Shown here: positions 1 through 7,212 of the stretch, in pieces
Numbering within the stretch: position 1 is the first letter of the stretch
Layout: the number at the start of each line of letters is the position of its first letter
The notes under the pieces: model-generated
Databases searched by the model: none
Told to the model about the DNA's origin: nothing
Seen by the model: the letters and a program-made list of their open reading frames with translations, nothing else
Translations under genes and position numbers: made by a program
Assembly (NCBI GenBank): GCA_021848555.1
Contig: JAJZUN010000130.1
Coordinates: 1 to 7,243, forward strand
Source: Pseudomonadota bacterium
GTDB lineage: Bacteria > Pseudomonadota > Gammaproteobacteria > Burkholderiales > SG8-39
Direction: 5' to 3'
DNA length: 7,243 nucleotides

Positions 1-2392
1 CACGCTTACCTTGTAATGGATTGAGCGACTGCGGCGCGACGCCTTCTTTGACGTCGACGAGATTGGACAACTGCACCATGGACCCATTGCGGGCGCGCAC
101 GTAGACTTCGCTGATGTCGGCCGGCGACGAGCGATCGAGCCGCGCCACCTGCACGATGACGTCGTACTGCTGGCCATCGCGTTTGAAGCGGGTGACCTGA
201 CGGCCGCCCAGCATGGTCTCCAGCGTCCGGCCTACGGTATCGACGTTCACGCCCACATCGCCCAGCTTGTCGCGATTGATTTTGACGCGCACTTCCGGCG
301 TGTTGAGGCGTAGATCGGTCTGCAGGTTCTGTGCGCCGGGAAACTTGCGCATCTCTTCGAGCAATAGATTGACCTGGCGTTGCAACTCGGCATAGGGAAC
401 CTGCGCCATGACCACGTACTCGATGGGCGTGGAGCGAAACCGCTGCCCCAGCGACGGCGGGTTGAGCGTAAAGACCTGTGCCCCCGCGATCGAAGCGAGC
501 TTCGGCCGCAGCTCCTCGGCGATCCGCTGCTGTTTCTTCGTGCGCTCCTCCCAGGGCTTGAGGCGCAATATTGCAGTACCGTCGACCACGGTGGGAAAGC
601 CCGAGATGGCCGTGTACGCGAACGCCTCGGGTATCTGGCTGTAGAATGCCTCAACCGGCTTCAGTTGTTCCGCGGTGTATTCGGGGGTCGATCCCTGGGG
701 GGCCGTCACCACGCCGAAGACGATGCCGCGATCCTCGACCGGTGAAAGCTCGGATTTGAGCATGGTGAACAAGAGCGCGCCGGCGGCGAGCGTTATCATC
801 CAGCCGAGGACGACGATCCAGCGGGCCTTCAGCGCAGCGGTCAACAAGCGGCGGTAGCCTTCTATAAACGCCTCGAAGCCGGACTCGATCTTGTTGTAGA
901 TCCAGGAGTGCTTGGTTTCGTGGCGCAGCAGCAACGAACACATCATCGGCGTCAGGGTCAGCGCCACGAACCCAGAGACGATCACCGCGCCGGCCAGCGT
1001 CAGGGCAAATTCGATGAACAGGCGTCCGGTGCGGCCGGTCGCGAACGCCAGGGGGGCGAACACCGACGCCAGCGTCAGGGTCATCGCGAGTACCGCAAAT
1101 GCGATCTCGCGCGACCCCTGCATCGCCGCCTGAATGCGCGGCATGCCTTTCTCGATGTGGCGGAAGACGTTCTCCAGCACGACGATGGCATCGTCGACGA
1201 CCAGGCCGATGGCCAGCACCATGGCGAGCAGCGTCAGCGTATTGACGGTAAAGCCGAACGCATACATCAGCCCGAAGGCGCCCACCAGCGACACCGGGAT
1301 CGTGACGATGGGGATGATGGAGGCGCGCAGGCTGCGCAGGAAGAAGAAGATCACCAGCACCACCAGCGTAATGGACTCGACGATGGTCGTGAACACGGAC
1401 TTGATCGAGCGATCGATGAACGTTGACGTATCGTATGCGATGATGAGCTTCATGCCGGCGGGGAGGTTCGCGTTGATTATCGCGATTTCGGCCCGCACCG
1501 CCCGGGACAACTCGATCGGATTGGCGACAGCCTGCTTGATGACGCCGATATTGAGCGAGGGTTTGCCGTTGAAGCGCGAGATGGTACGCTCGTCGAGCGC
1601 ACCGATCGCCACCGTCCCGAGGTCGCTGATGCGCACCGGATAGCCGCCCACGTTGGCGACAATGATCTGGCCGAACTGTTCGGGCGTCGTCACATCCGTC
1701 TCCGCGACGACGGTGAACTCCCGGGAGGTCGATTCTATGCGTCCCGCCGGGATTTCCGCGTTCTGTCGCCGCAACGCATCCTCGACGTCCTGCGCGGTCA
1801 ACCGGTAGCCGGCCAGCCGCGTGCGGTCGATGTTGATGCGCATCGACACCTGCCGCTCGCCCCAAACGCGCACATCCGCCGCGCCGGGAAGCACCGACAG
1901 TCGCGGCCTGATGTAGCGCGTGACGTAGTCGGATGCCTCCAGCGTGCTGAGCGAACCGGCCTCGACCGAAATGTTGACCACCGACTGCGAATCCGCCTCG
2001 ACCTTCGCGATGACGGGTTCCTCGACTTCATCCGGCATCCGGCCGCGCACGCGCGACACCTTGTCGCGCACGTCGGCAGCCGCCGAGTCCGGACTGCGCG
2101 TCAGGTTGAACGTCACGTTGATCAGGCTGCGCTCGGGGCGGCTTTGCGAGGTCATCAGGTAGACGCCTTCGATACCGGAGAGCGAATCCTCGAGAATTTT
2201 GGTTACCTGGGATTCGACGACTTCGGCCGATGCGCCGCGGTAGGTGGTGACGACGCTGACGATCGGTTCGTCGATGCGCGGGTACTCGCGCACCGACAGG
2301 CGCTGGTAGGAGATCAGCCCGATCAGCAGAATGACGAGCGACAGCACCGTGGCAAGAACGGGGCGGCGGATGCAGGTCTCGGGCAGGGTCAT
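1..2392 (-). CDS. RND-family (HAE1) multidrug efflux inner-membrane pump, 3' end cut by window
   Basis: Inner-membrane, proton-driven pump of the AcrB/MexB/MexI type that would export hydrophobic compounds through a tripartite complex. I translated the frame from ATG 2392 to the window edge and found about 797 codons without a stop; the family is usually 1,020-1,050 residues, so TM8-12 lie outside. The N-terminus (MTLPETCIRRPVLATVLSLV) is a typical RND start with TM1 at about residues 12-30. TM2 is at about 338-353, TM3 at 359-380, and TM4 contains the motif VVDDAIVVLENVFRHIEKG with the proton-relay pair D400/D401 (AcrB D407/D408). TM5-6 lie at about 430-490 and TM7 at 524-543, followed by the second periplasmic loop with the NPPSLGQRF segment. 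An AAGGT ribosome site 7 bases upstream supports the start. The gene follows the adaptor by 77 bases and is probably co-transcribed with it. The family is certain; substrate and gene name cannot be read. Confidence 0.95.
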   Translation of the reverse strand, partial: MTLPETCIRRPVLATVLSLVILLIGLISYQRLSVREYPRIDEPIVSVVTTYRGASAEVVESQVTKILEDSLSGIEGVYLMTSQSRPERSLINVTFNLTRSPDSAAADVRDKVSRVRGRMPDEVEEPVIAKVEADSQSVVNISVEAGSLSTLEASDYVTRYIRPRLSVLPGAADVRVWGERQVSMRINIDRTRLAGYRLTAQDVEDALRRQNAEIPAGRIESTSREFTVVAETDVTTPEQFGQIIVANVGGYPVRISDLGTVAIGALDERTISRFNGKPSLNIGVIKQAVANPIELSRAVRAEIAIINANLPAGMKLIIAYDTSTFIDRSIKSVFTTIVESITLVVLVIFFFLRSLRASIIPIVTIPVSLVGAFGLMYAFGFTVNTLTLLAMVLAIGLVVDDAIVVLENVFRHIEKGMPRIQAAMQGSREIAFAVLAMTLTLASVFAPLAFATGRTGRLFIEFALTLAGAVIVSGFVALTLTPMMCSLLLRHETKHSWIYNKIESGFEAFIEGYRRLLTAALKARWIVVLGWMITLAAGALLFTMLKSELSPVEDRGIVFGVVTAPQGSTPEYTAEQLKPVEAFYSQIPEAFAYTAISGFPTVVDGTAILRLKPWEERTKKQQRIAEELRPKLASIAGAQVFTLNPPSLGQRFRSTPIEYVVMAQVPYAELQRQVNLLLEEMRKFPGAQNLQTDLRLNTPEVRVKINRDKLGDVGVNVDTVGRTLETMLGGRQVTRFKRDGQQYDVIVQVARLDRSSPADISEVYVRARNGSMVQLSNLVDVKEGVAPQSLNPLQGKR

Positions 2393-2398
2393 CGACTT

Positions 2399-2403
2399 AC
2401 CTT
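2399..2403 (-). promoter_or_regulatory. Ribosome binding site of the RND pump gene
   Basis: On the minus strand AAGGT (within GCAAGGTAAG) lies 7 bases ahead of ATG 2392. It fixes the pump start: the nearby upstream GTG runs into a TAA within six codons. Confidence 0.6.
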
Positions 2404-2469
2404 GCGTGGGTCACGATGTTGCGGTCCGACTCTGGTTGCACTTGCTTGGCGGGATCCGATCCGGCGCGG

Positions 2470-3648
2470 TCAGGATCTTGGCTTAGATGGCGCCGGCTGC
2501 TCGGGCGCGGCCTTCGCCGCTTTCGCATCGGCATCGGCGCCGGCCACGCGCACCGAAACGCCGTCGCGCAGCCTGATTTGCCCTGCGATCACGACCGTGT
2601 CGCCCTTGTCGACGCCGCTTAGAATCTCGACCTTGCTATCGCGCCGCTGCCCCGTCTTCACCGCCGCCCGGACCGCCTTTCCGTCGACCACGCGGAACAC
2701 AAACTGCTCCGTGCCTTGCGGAACCAGCGCTTCTTCGGGCAACACCAGCGATTCTTTCTCGGCGCGCGTGATAAGCGTGACGCGCGCGAACATGCCCGGC
2801 CGCAAGGCCGCGTCCTGATTGCGCACCTGGGCGCGGATGACGAGTGCGCGCCCGCCCGCATCGACCAGCGGATTGAGCGCGATTATCCGGCCGTCGTAAG
2901 TCTTGCCGGGCAGCGCGTCCAGCGCGACCACGACCGCCTGGCCGACCTGCACGTCGCGCATGAAGGTTTCGGGCACGCGAAAATCGACCTTGATCGGATC
3001 GATCGCCTCGAGATTGACCAGATCCGCGCCTTCCTTCACGTAGTCGCCCACCGAGACCACGCGCAGGCCGATGATGCCGGAGAACGGCGCAGTGAGTTCC
3101 GTCTTGGCGAGTTTGGCCTCGGCGAGCGCGAGCGCCGCTTGCGCCACCTCGAAATTGTTCTTCGCCTCGTCTCTGGCCTGGCTCGAGATGAAATTGCGGC
3201 CGGAAAGGTCAACGGCGCGTTCATACTTGCTCTTGGCGAGGGCCAGGTTGGCGCGCACCTGCTGAACGTCGGCCAGGTTGATCGCTGCGTCGAGCTGTAC
3301 CAGCGTCGCCCCCTTCGTGACGCGTTGGCCTTCCTGGAACAGGATCGCGGTGATACGGCCCGCTACTTCCGGCCTCAGTGTCACCGATTCATCCGAGCGC
3401 AGGCTGCCGACAGCCGTGATGGTCTGCGGCAGCATGACCGTGCCGGCTTTGGTCACTTCAACCGGCAGGGCGGCGGCCGAACTCTGCGCTGGGACGGACT
3501 TTGCCGGCGGATTGGCAGCTCCGGGCGCGGGGGTGTCTGTCGCGGGCGGGCGATGGCGCACCGCCCCATACCAATATCCGCCCGCGGCGGCGGCGAGGAC
3601 CGCGGCGCCGACGATCGCGGAAAGTATCAGCTTGTTTGACTTGGTCAC
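2470..3648 (-). CDS. RND efflux periplasmic adaptor subunit (membrane fusion protein)
   Basis: Periplasmic adaptor of 392 residues that links the RND pump to a TolC-type outer-membrane channel. Residues 7-29 form one hydrophobic segment without a lipobox cysteine, so it is anchored by an uncleaved signal helix or secreted, unlike lipoprotein AcrA/MexA. A Pro/Ala-rich linker (33-60) follows. The two lipoyl half-motifs are at about 88-122 (LRPEVAGRITAILFQEGQRV) and 184-213 (LTAPFSGIIGLRVVSVGDYV), flanking an alpha-hairpin at about 123-183. The hairpin tip carries R144, L148 and S155, matching the RxxxLxxxxxxS pattern known from TolC-docking adaptors. A beta-barrel (about 218-296) and membrane-proximal domain (about 300-370) follow, then an Ala/Pro/Lys tail. 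The start is GTG at 3648 with only a weak GAGACG ribosome site; no better start was seen nearby. It is first in an operon with the RND pump. It resembles MexH/MdtA-type adaptors, but I do not assign a name. Confidence 0.93.
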   Translation of the reverse strand: MTKSNKLILSAIVGAAVLAAAAGGYWYGAVRHRPPATDTPAPGAANPPAKSVPAQSSAAALPVEVTKAGTVMLPQTITAVGSLRSDESVTLRPEVAGRITAILFQEGQRVTKGATLVQLDAAINLADVQQVRANLALAKSKYERAVDLSGRNFISSQARDEAKNNFEVAQAALALAEAKLAKTELTAPFSGIIGLRVVSVGDYVKEGADLVNLEAIDPIKVDFRVPETFMRDVQVGQAVVVALDALPGKTYDGRIIALNPLVDAGGRALVIRAQVRNQDAALRPGMFARVTLITRAEKESLVLPEEALVPQGTEQFVFRVVDGKAVRAAVKTGQRRDSKVEILSGVDKGDTVVIAGQIRLRDGVSVRVAGADADAKAAKAAPEQPAPSKPRS

Positions 3649-3719
3649 CGTCGTCTCGAATTGTGTTGGAGGGGTCTAAGCTGCGCTGGGTTCAGGTGGA
3701 TGGGGTGCATCCCGGTCCA

Positions 3720-3761
3720 ATTGCGCACAGCCGGTTCGGGACGCGATACGGACTGCGCAAT
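3720..3761. repeat. Perfect 8-bp inverted repeat after the lysA remnant
   Basis: ATTGCGCA at 3720-3727 and its exact reverse complement TGCGCAAT at 3754-3761 are separated by 26 bases, which contain a further CCG/CGG pairing. Each arm includes the self-complementary TGCGCA. The right arm touches the lysA stop codon (3762-3764), and the whole element lies 72 bases upstream of the adaptor start. It could fold as a transcription end for lysA, although no T-run follows, or serve as a regulator binding site for the efflux operon. The symmetry is seen directly; both roles are inference. Confidence 0.5.
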
Positions 3762-3992
3762 CTAACGCAAAAGGTGTTCCAACGCAAAAAGCGCCTCCGG
3801 GCGTTCGCGCTCGCGGATCGGGTGGATCTTCGTCCCGTCGACCATGACTTCGGCCGCGCGCGGACGGCTGCTGTAATTGGAACTCATGCGCGTGGCGTAG
3901 GCGGCGGCCGACATCTCCGCCAGCAGATCGCCCTCCCCCGCGGCGAGCTCGCGCTCCTTGCCTGTGTGCAGCGAGCCGTTGCGAACCCCGAC
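3762..3992 (-). pseudogene. lysA: Diaminopimelate decarboxylase (LysA), C-terminal remnant only
   Basis: LysA is a PLP enzyme that decarboxylates meso-diaminopimelate to lysine. The frame ending at TAG 3764-3762 reads GKERELAAGEGDLLAEMSAA, then AYATRMSSNYSSRPRAAEVM, then VDGTKIHPIRERE and FALEHLLR. This fits the conserved LysA C-terminus (family pattern about GAYGFxMSSNYNSRPRAAEVMVDG) very well. Only about 76 of the usual ~415 residues are present: the whole PLP-binding barrel is missing. Just before GKEREL, where LysA normally has the Cys-Glu catalytic motif (CES/TGD), this frame reads VRNGSLHT. The remnant starts within about 8 bases of the lptM stop, where intact genomes have the lysA start, so an internal deletion joined the two. 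No start codon with a ribosome site serves it; the frame only stays open backwards into lptM. The good match in the last ~60 residues suggests recent loss. An assembly error is possible. Confidence 0.82.
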
Positions 3993-3999
3993 ATGGGGC

Positions 4000-4125
4000 C
4001 TAGTTTTGTTTGCTAGTATTGGACTGGTGCCTGCCGTCTTTTTCCGGGGGCATAACGAGCGCGCCTTTGGAGCCGCAGGCCTGAAGCAGCGCACAAATCA
4101 GTATGACGGTGACAATGGCACGCAT
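4000..4125 (-). CDS. lptM: LptM (YifL-type) small outer-membrane lipoprotein
   Basis: A 41-residue lipoprotein, shorter than many gene callers accept. The N-terminus MRAIVTVILICALLQACGSK is a short signal peptide with lipobox L-L-Q-A-C and lipidation at Cys17. The following CGSKGALVMPPEK matches the family signature CGxKGPLYLPPxx; the short polar tail ends RHQSNTSKQN. LptM (formerly YifL) is known to bind the LptD/LptE translocon in the outer membrane and aid its oxidative maturation. Placement between cyaY (divergent) and lysA (downstream) is the usual arrangement. ATG 4125 is chosen because it gives the shortest family-like signal peptide; there is no clear ribosome site ahead of it, and a promoter-like extended -10 sits at 4132-4140, so the mRNA might be leaderless. 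Downstream, lysA is reduced to a remnant, so lptM may now be the only working gene of the unit. Confidence 0.85.
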   Translation of the reverse strand: MRAIVTVILICALLQACGSKGALVMPPEKDGRHQSNTSKQN

Positions 4126-4131
4126 CGATGA

Positions 4132-4140
4132 ATTCTAGCA
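4132..4140 (-). promoter_or_regulatory. Candidate extended -10 promoter for lptM
   Basis: On the minus strand TGCTAGAAT fits the extended -10 pattern TGnTATAAT (TAGAAT is 5 of 6). No good -35 is seen at the right spacing, as allowed for extended -10 promoters. Transcription would begin at about 4125-4126, at or next to the lptM ATG. Inferred from sequence only. Confidence 0.3.
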
Positions 4141-4163
4141 CGGGCGAATTCAACCTAAGACCC

Positions 4164-4493
4164 ATGGACGAGAGCGAGTTCATCCGCCTGGCTGAGGAAC
4201 TGCTGCAGGAACTCGATCGGCGCATGGAGACAAGCGGTATTGACGCCGACTGCAGGTTCAAAGGCGCGGGCGTGCTCGAGATCGAATTCGGCGACGGCAG
4301 CAGGATCATCGTCAACAGCCAGGCCGCGGTGCGGGAAATCTGGGTGGCGGCGAAATCGGGCGGCTACCATTTCCGCCGCGACGGCACGCGCTGGGTCAAT
4401 ACGCGCGACGGCGGGGAATTGTTCGCGGCGGTATCGGACCATGCCAGCCGGCAGTCGGGAGAGGCGGTGGATCTGGCGGCGCCCGGGGATTGA
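4164..4493 (+). CDS. cyaY: CyaY, bacterial frataxin (iron donor/regulator for Fe-S assembly)
   Basis: Cytosolic frataxin that binds iron and modulates IscS/IscU-dependent iron-sulfur cluster assembly. From ATG 4164 the product is 109 residues, close to E. coli CyaY (106). It starts MDESEFIRLAEELLQELDRR, the acidic first helix that carries iron-binding Asp/Glu residues. The beta-sheet core follows (VLEIEFGDGSRIIVN, then REIWVAAKSGGYHF, then WVNTRDGGELF), with the conserved N-x-Q and W-x-A-x-K-x-GGYHF signatures. A C-terminal helix and short acidic tail end at TGA 4493. An in-frame ATG at 4128 would add 12 residues not typical of the family; I prefer 4164 because the sequence there aligns with the usual MNDSEF start. 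Neither has a strong ribosome site (CTAAGA lies 3 bases before 4164). The gene is head to head with lptM and converges on ponA with a 28-base gap. Confidence 0.93.
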   Translation: MDESEFIRLAEELLQELDRRMETSGIDADCRFKGAGVLEIEFGDGSRIIVNSQAAVREIWVAAKSGGYHFRRDGTRWVNTRDGGELFAAVSDHASRQSGEAVDLAAPGD

Positions 4494-4521
4494 TCGCCCG
4501 CCTACCGCGACAGCCTCCGGG
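4494..4521. other. Convergent cyaY/ponA junction
   Basis: Only 28 bases separate the two stop codons. GCCCG (4496-4500) can pair with CGGGC (4518-4522), a weak 5-bp stem with no T-run on either strand, so I do not call a terminator. The two transcripts probably overlap at their 3' ends. Confidence 0.4.
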
Positions 4522-6855
4522 CTAAAACGGCAGGGCCCTGGTTTCCACCGGGGCCCGGGCGTCGCCTTCCGGTGCATCGCGTTTTTGCGCCGGCGGGATA
4601 TTCTCCCGATAGAAAAACTCGCTCGCCTTGCTGTCGCTCGCCGGCTGGCCGGTGTCCGGATTGACGCCGACGCTGACCACCCCCTCCGGAAGCTGCTGGA
4701 ACGATTCGTCCACGCCCCTGAGCGCCTTGCTCATGTAGTTCATCCAGATCGGCAGCGCGGCGACCGACCCGGTTTCGCTGTTGCCGAGCTTGCGCGGCTG
4801 GTCGAACCCGATCCAGGCGATCGCCACCAGGGTCGGCTGATAGCCCGCAAACCAGGCGTCGACGAGGTCGTTGGTGGTGCCGGTCTTGCCCGCCAGGTCC
4901 TTGCGCCCCAGCGACATCGCGCGCGCAGCGGTGCCGTAACGCACGACGTCGTGCAGCATGCTATCCATCACAAAGGCGTTGCGCGCGTCGATCACGCGCA
5001 GGTTTTCGTCGCCGGCGCGCGGCGCCTGCGCCTGGGCGAGGACGTTGCCCCTGTCGTCGACGATGCGCTGCACTACGTAAGGTTCGATGCGGTAACCGCC
5101 ATTGGCAAATACTGAAAATCCGCGCGCCATTTGCCAGGGTGTCACCGAGCCGGCGCCCAGCGCCATGGTGAGATACGGCGGATGTTTGTCCGCGTCGAAG
5201 CCGAAGCGGGTAATGTAATCCTGCGCGTACTGCGTACCGATGGCCTGCAACACGCGGATGGAGACCATGTTCTTCGATTTCGCCAGCCCCGTGCGCAGGC
5301 GCATCGGGCCGTCGTATTTGCCGTCGTAATTGTGCGGCTCCCAGGTTTGTCCGCCGGTCTGGGCGGCGTCTACCATTATCGGGGCGTCGTTGACGATGGT
5401 CGCGGGGGTGAAGCCTTTCTCCAGGGCGGCCGAATAGATGAAGGGTTTGAAGCTGGAACCGGGCTGGCGCCAGGCTTGGGTGACGTGGTTGAACTTATTG
5501 CGGTTGAAGTCGAAGCCGCCCACCAGCGCGCGCACCCTGCCGTCGCTGGGGCTGACGGCGACCAGCGCGGACTCGGCCTCCGGCAGTTGCAGAATCTGCC
5601 AATTGTGCTTTTCATCCTTCTGTACGCGGATCAGGGCGCCGCGCCGGATCCGCTTGTTCGGGGCAGCCTTGTCGTCGAGCATTTTCTGCGCGAACTTCAG
5701 GCCCTCGCCCGCTATGGTTATCAGCTCTCCGCCGCGCAGGGTCGCACGCACCTGCTTGGCGCTCGCCTCCAGCACCACCGCCGCGAGCAGGTCGTCGCTG
5801 TCGGATTCCTCCGCCAGCGCCTCCTCGATGGCCTCTTCCGGCGGGCCCTCAGCGGGCAGCTCTATAAAACCCTCGGGTCCGCGATAGCCGTGGCGCTTGT
5901 CGTAGTCCAGCACGCCGCGGCGCAGCGCGGCGTAAGCCGCCTCCTGGTCTGCCTTGTCTATGGTGGTATAGATGCGATATCCCTTGGTATACACCTCGTC
6001 GGCGAAGCGCTCAAACAGCATTTGCCGCACCATTTCGGCGACATACTCGGCGCGCAAGGGGTATTCGTTTGCCTGGTGTTTGACCGCCATGGGCGCGTTC
6101 TGGGCGTCCGCGAACTGGGCGTCGTTCAGGTGGCCCAGCTCGTGCATGCGCCGCAGCACATACAACTGTCTTTGTTTGGCGCGCTTGGGGTTGACCACAG
6201 GATTGAAGCTCGAAGGCGCCTTGGGCAAGCCGGCCAGCATCGCCGCTTCGGCCACATTGATATCCTTCAGGGCCTTGCCGAAGTAAGTCTGTGCCGCTGC
6301 GGCAAAGCCGTAAGCGCGCTGTCCCAGGTAGATCTGGTTGATGTAGATTTGCAGGATCTCGTCCTTGGACAGGCTCGCCTCGATTTTGAAGGCAAGCAGC
6401 GCTTCGTACAGCTTGCGCGTAAGCGTCTTTTCGCTGGACAGGAAGAAATTCCTCGCCACCTGCATGGTGATGGTGGAGGCGCCCTGGCGCCGGCCGCCCG
6501 AAGTCAGGTTGGAGTAGGCCGCCCTGAGGACGCCCTGGTAGTCCACGCCGGTGTGCTGGTAAAAGCGCTCGTCCTCGGCCGCGAGGATGGCCTGTTTCAT
6601 GATCTCGGGAACTTCGCCGATGGCGACGATGGCGCGGCGTTCCTCGCCGAACTCGCCGATCAGGATGCCTTCCGAGCTGTACACCCGCAGGGGTATCTTG
6701 GGTCGGTAATCGGTAAGCACTTCGAGCGTAGGCAGGCTGGGATAGGCGAGCAGGACCATGAGCCCCAGGAGCGCGCCCGCGATGGCGCCCAGCCCGGCAA
6801 GGAGCAGCACCGGAAAGGCGATAAGGCGCAACCACATGAAAGTCTTGGCGCTCAT
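4522..6855 (-). CDS. ponA: Penicillin-binding protein 1A, bifunctional glycosyltransferase/transpeptidase
   Basis: Class A PBP (777 residues; also called mrcA) that polymerises lipid II into glycan strands and cross-links them in the periplasm. A cytoplasmic stub and one membrane helix (about 8-38) lead into the GT51 domain (about 55-230). That domain has the catalytic glutamate E94 in EDERF, the QGASTITMQ motif (124-132) and KDEILQIYINQIYLG (164-178). An OB-like insert (about 325-415), which is Glu/Asp-rich at 333-355, is typical of PBP1a and absent from PBP1b. The transpeptidase domain carries SSFK (nucleophile S467, K470), SKN (527-529) and KTGT (657-660), all intact. The C-terminus ends ETRALPF. 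The start at ATG 6855 gives a short stub before the helix; its ribosome site is poor (GGGAGA lies about 20 bases up), so Met7 (6837) is an alternative. It is transcribed away from the probable pilM and converges on cyaY. It appears fully functional. Confidence 0.97.
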   Translation of the reverse strand: MSAKTFMWLRLIAFPVLLLAGLGAIAGALLGLMVLLAYPSLPTLEVLTDYRPKIPLRVYSSEGILIGEFGEERRAIVAIGEVPEIMKQAILAAEDERFYQHTGVDYQGVLRAAYSNLTSGGRRQGASTITMQVARNFFLSSEKTLTRKLYEALLAFKIEASLSKDEILQIYINQIYLGQRAYGFAAAAQTYFGKALKDINVAEAAMLAGLPKAPSSFNPVVNPKRAKQRQLYVLRRMHELGHLNDAQFADAQNAPMAVKHQANEYPLRAEYVAEMVRQMLFERFADEVYTKGYRIYTTIDKADQEAAYAALRRGVLDYDKRHGYRGPEGFIELPAEGPPEEAIEEALAEESDSDDLLAAVVLEASAKQVRATLRGGELITIAGEGLKFAQKMLDDKAAPNKRIRRGALIRVQKDEKHNWQILQLPEAESALVAVSPSDGRVRALVGGFDFNRNKFNHVTQAWRQPGSSFKPFIYSAALEKGFTPATIVNDAPIMVDAAQTGGQTWEPHNYDGKYDGPMRLRTGLAKSKNMVSIRVLQAIGTQYAQDYITRFGFDADKHPPYLTMALGAGSVTPWQMARGFSVFANGGYRIEPYVVQRIVDDRGNVLAQAQAPRAGDENLRVIDARNAFVMDSMLHDVVRYGTAARAMSLGRKDLAGKTGTTNDLVDAWFAGYQPTLVAIAWIGFDQPRKLGNSETGSVAALPIWMNYMSKALRGVDESFQQLPEGVVSVGVNPDTGQPASDSKASEFFYRENIPPAQKRDAPEGDARAPVETRALPF

Positions 6856-7060
6856 TCAAGAAAATGCGGGGATATCTCCCGTGCTTCCCTAAGTCAGGGG
6901 CGGTTTCGGCAATTCTGAAACAGCCTTGTTCATAATGGTCAAGGGTCGGTCCCGCCGCGCCGGGCGCGGGTCTGAGTTTGTGTTTCCAAAGCGGGTGCGG
7001 CAACCCGCCTGGTCCTGGCGGCCGGTCGGATTGCTGCCGCGAAACTTCTGAAAGGCAGGC

Positions 7061-7066
7061 ATTATA
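7061..7066 (-). promoter_or_regulatory. Candidate ponA promoter -10 element
   Basis: The minus strand reads a perfect TATAAT here. The matching -35 position (7084-7089, GCGCCC) is poor and there is no extended TGn, so the site would need an activator, or may be chance in a GC-rich region. If used, the ponA mRNA has a leader of about 200 bases. Confidence 0.35.
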
Positions 7067-7134
7067 GAGTATCCGCGGTGCCGGGGCGCGCCAGCGGCCT
7101 GACCACCAGGCTCAAGGCGCCCCCTATTATTTGC

Positions 7135-7163
7135 TTTACATCGTCTAGACTTGTTGCTAGCAT
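7135..7163 (+). promoter_or_regulatory. Sigma-70 type promoter for the downstream (pilM) gene
   Basis: TTTACA (7135-7140, 5 of 6 to TTGACA), a 17-base spacer and TAGCAT (7158-7163, 4 of 6), with TGC directly before the -10 giving an extended -10. The predicted start is near 7170, about 50 bases before the proposed TTG start. The AT-rich surroundings support it. Confidence 0.45.
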
Positions 7164-7206
7164 TTAACGTAAATTATATGTATCGCGCCTAACCGGGGAT
7201 AGTTCA

Positions 7207-7212
7207 AAGGGA
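7207..7212 (+). promoter_or_regulatory. Ribosome binding site of the probable pilM
   Basis: AAGGGA lies 8 bases ahead of TTG 7221 but only 2 bases ahead of the in-frame TTG 7215, which favours 7221 as the start. Confidence 0.45.

Noticed and set aside
651..1865. 404-residue minus-strand open frame
   Set aside because: It is a shifted frame inside the RND pump, whose true frame I translated without interruption; the shifted product is low-complexity Arg/Gly/Asp.
2716..3639. 307-residue plus-strand open frame
   Set aside because: It is antisense to the adaptor gene and has no family features.
3762..4094. 110-residue frame starting inside lptM and running to the lysA stop, read as one gene
   Set aside because: The first ~33 residues are lptM DNA in the wrong frame and resemble nothing; only the last ~76 residues match LysA, so it is not a real fusion protein.
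4130..4151. Two GAATTC palindromes 16 bases apart between lptM and cyaY
   Set aside because: Six-base palindromes recur by chance (a third lies inside cyaY near 4284) and nothing links them to a regulator.
5131..6918. 595-residue open frame on the plus strand opposite ponA
   Set aside because: It lies entirely antisense to a PBP1a gene with all catalytic motifs intact, shows no recognisable domain, and is rich in Arg/Gly/His as expected of a GC-rich shadow frame.
6951..7008. GC-rich hairpins as rho-independent terminators
   Set aside because: Stems are only 5-6 bp and neither strand has a following T-run.
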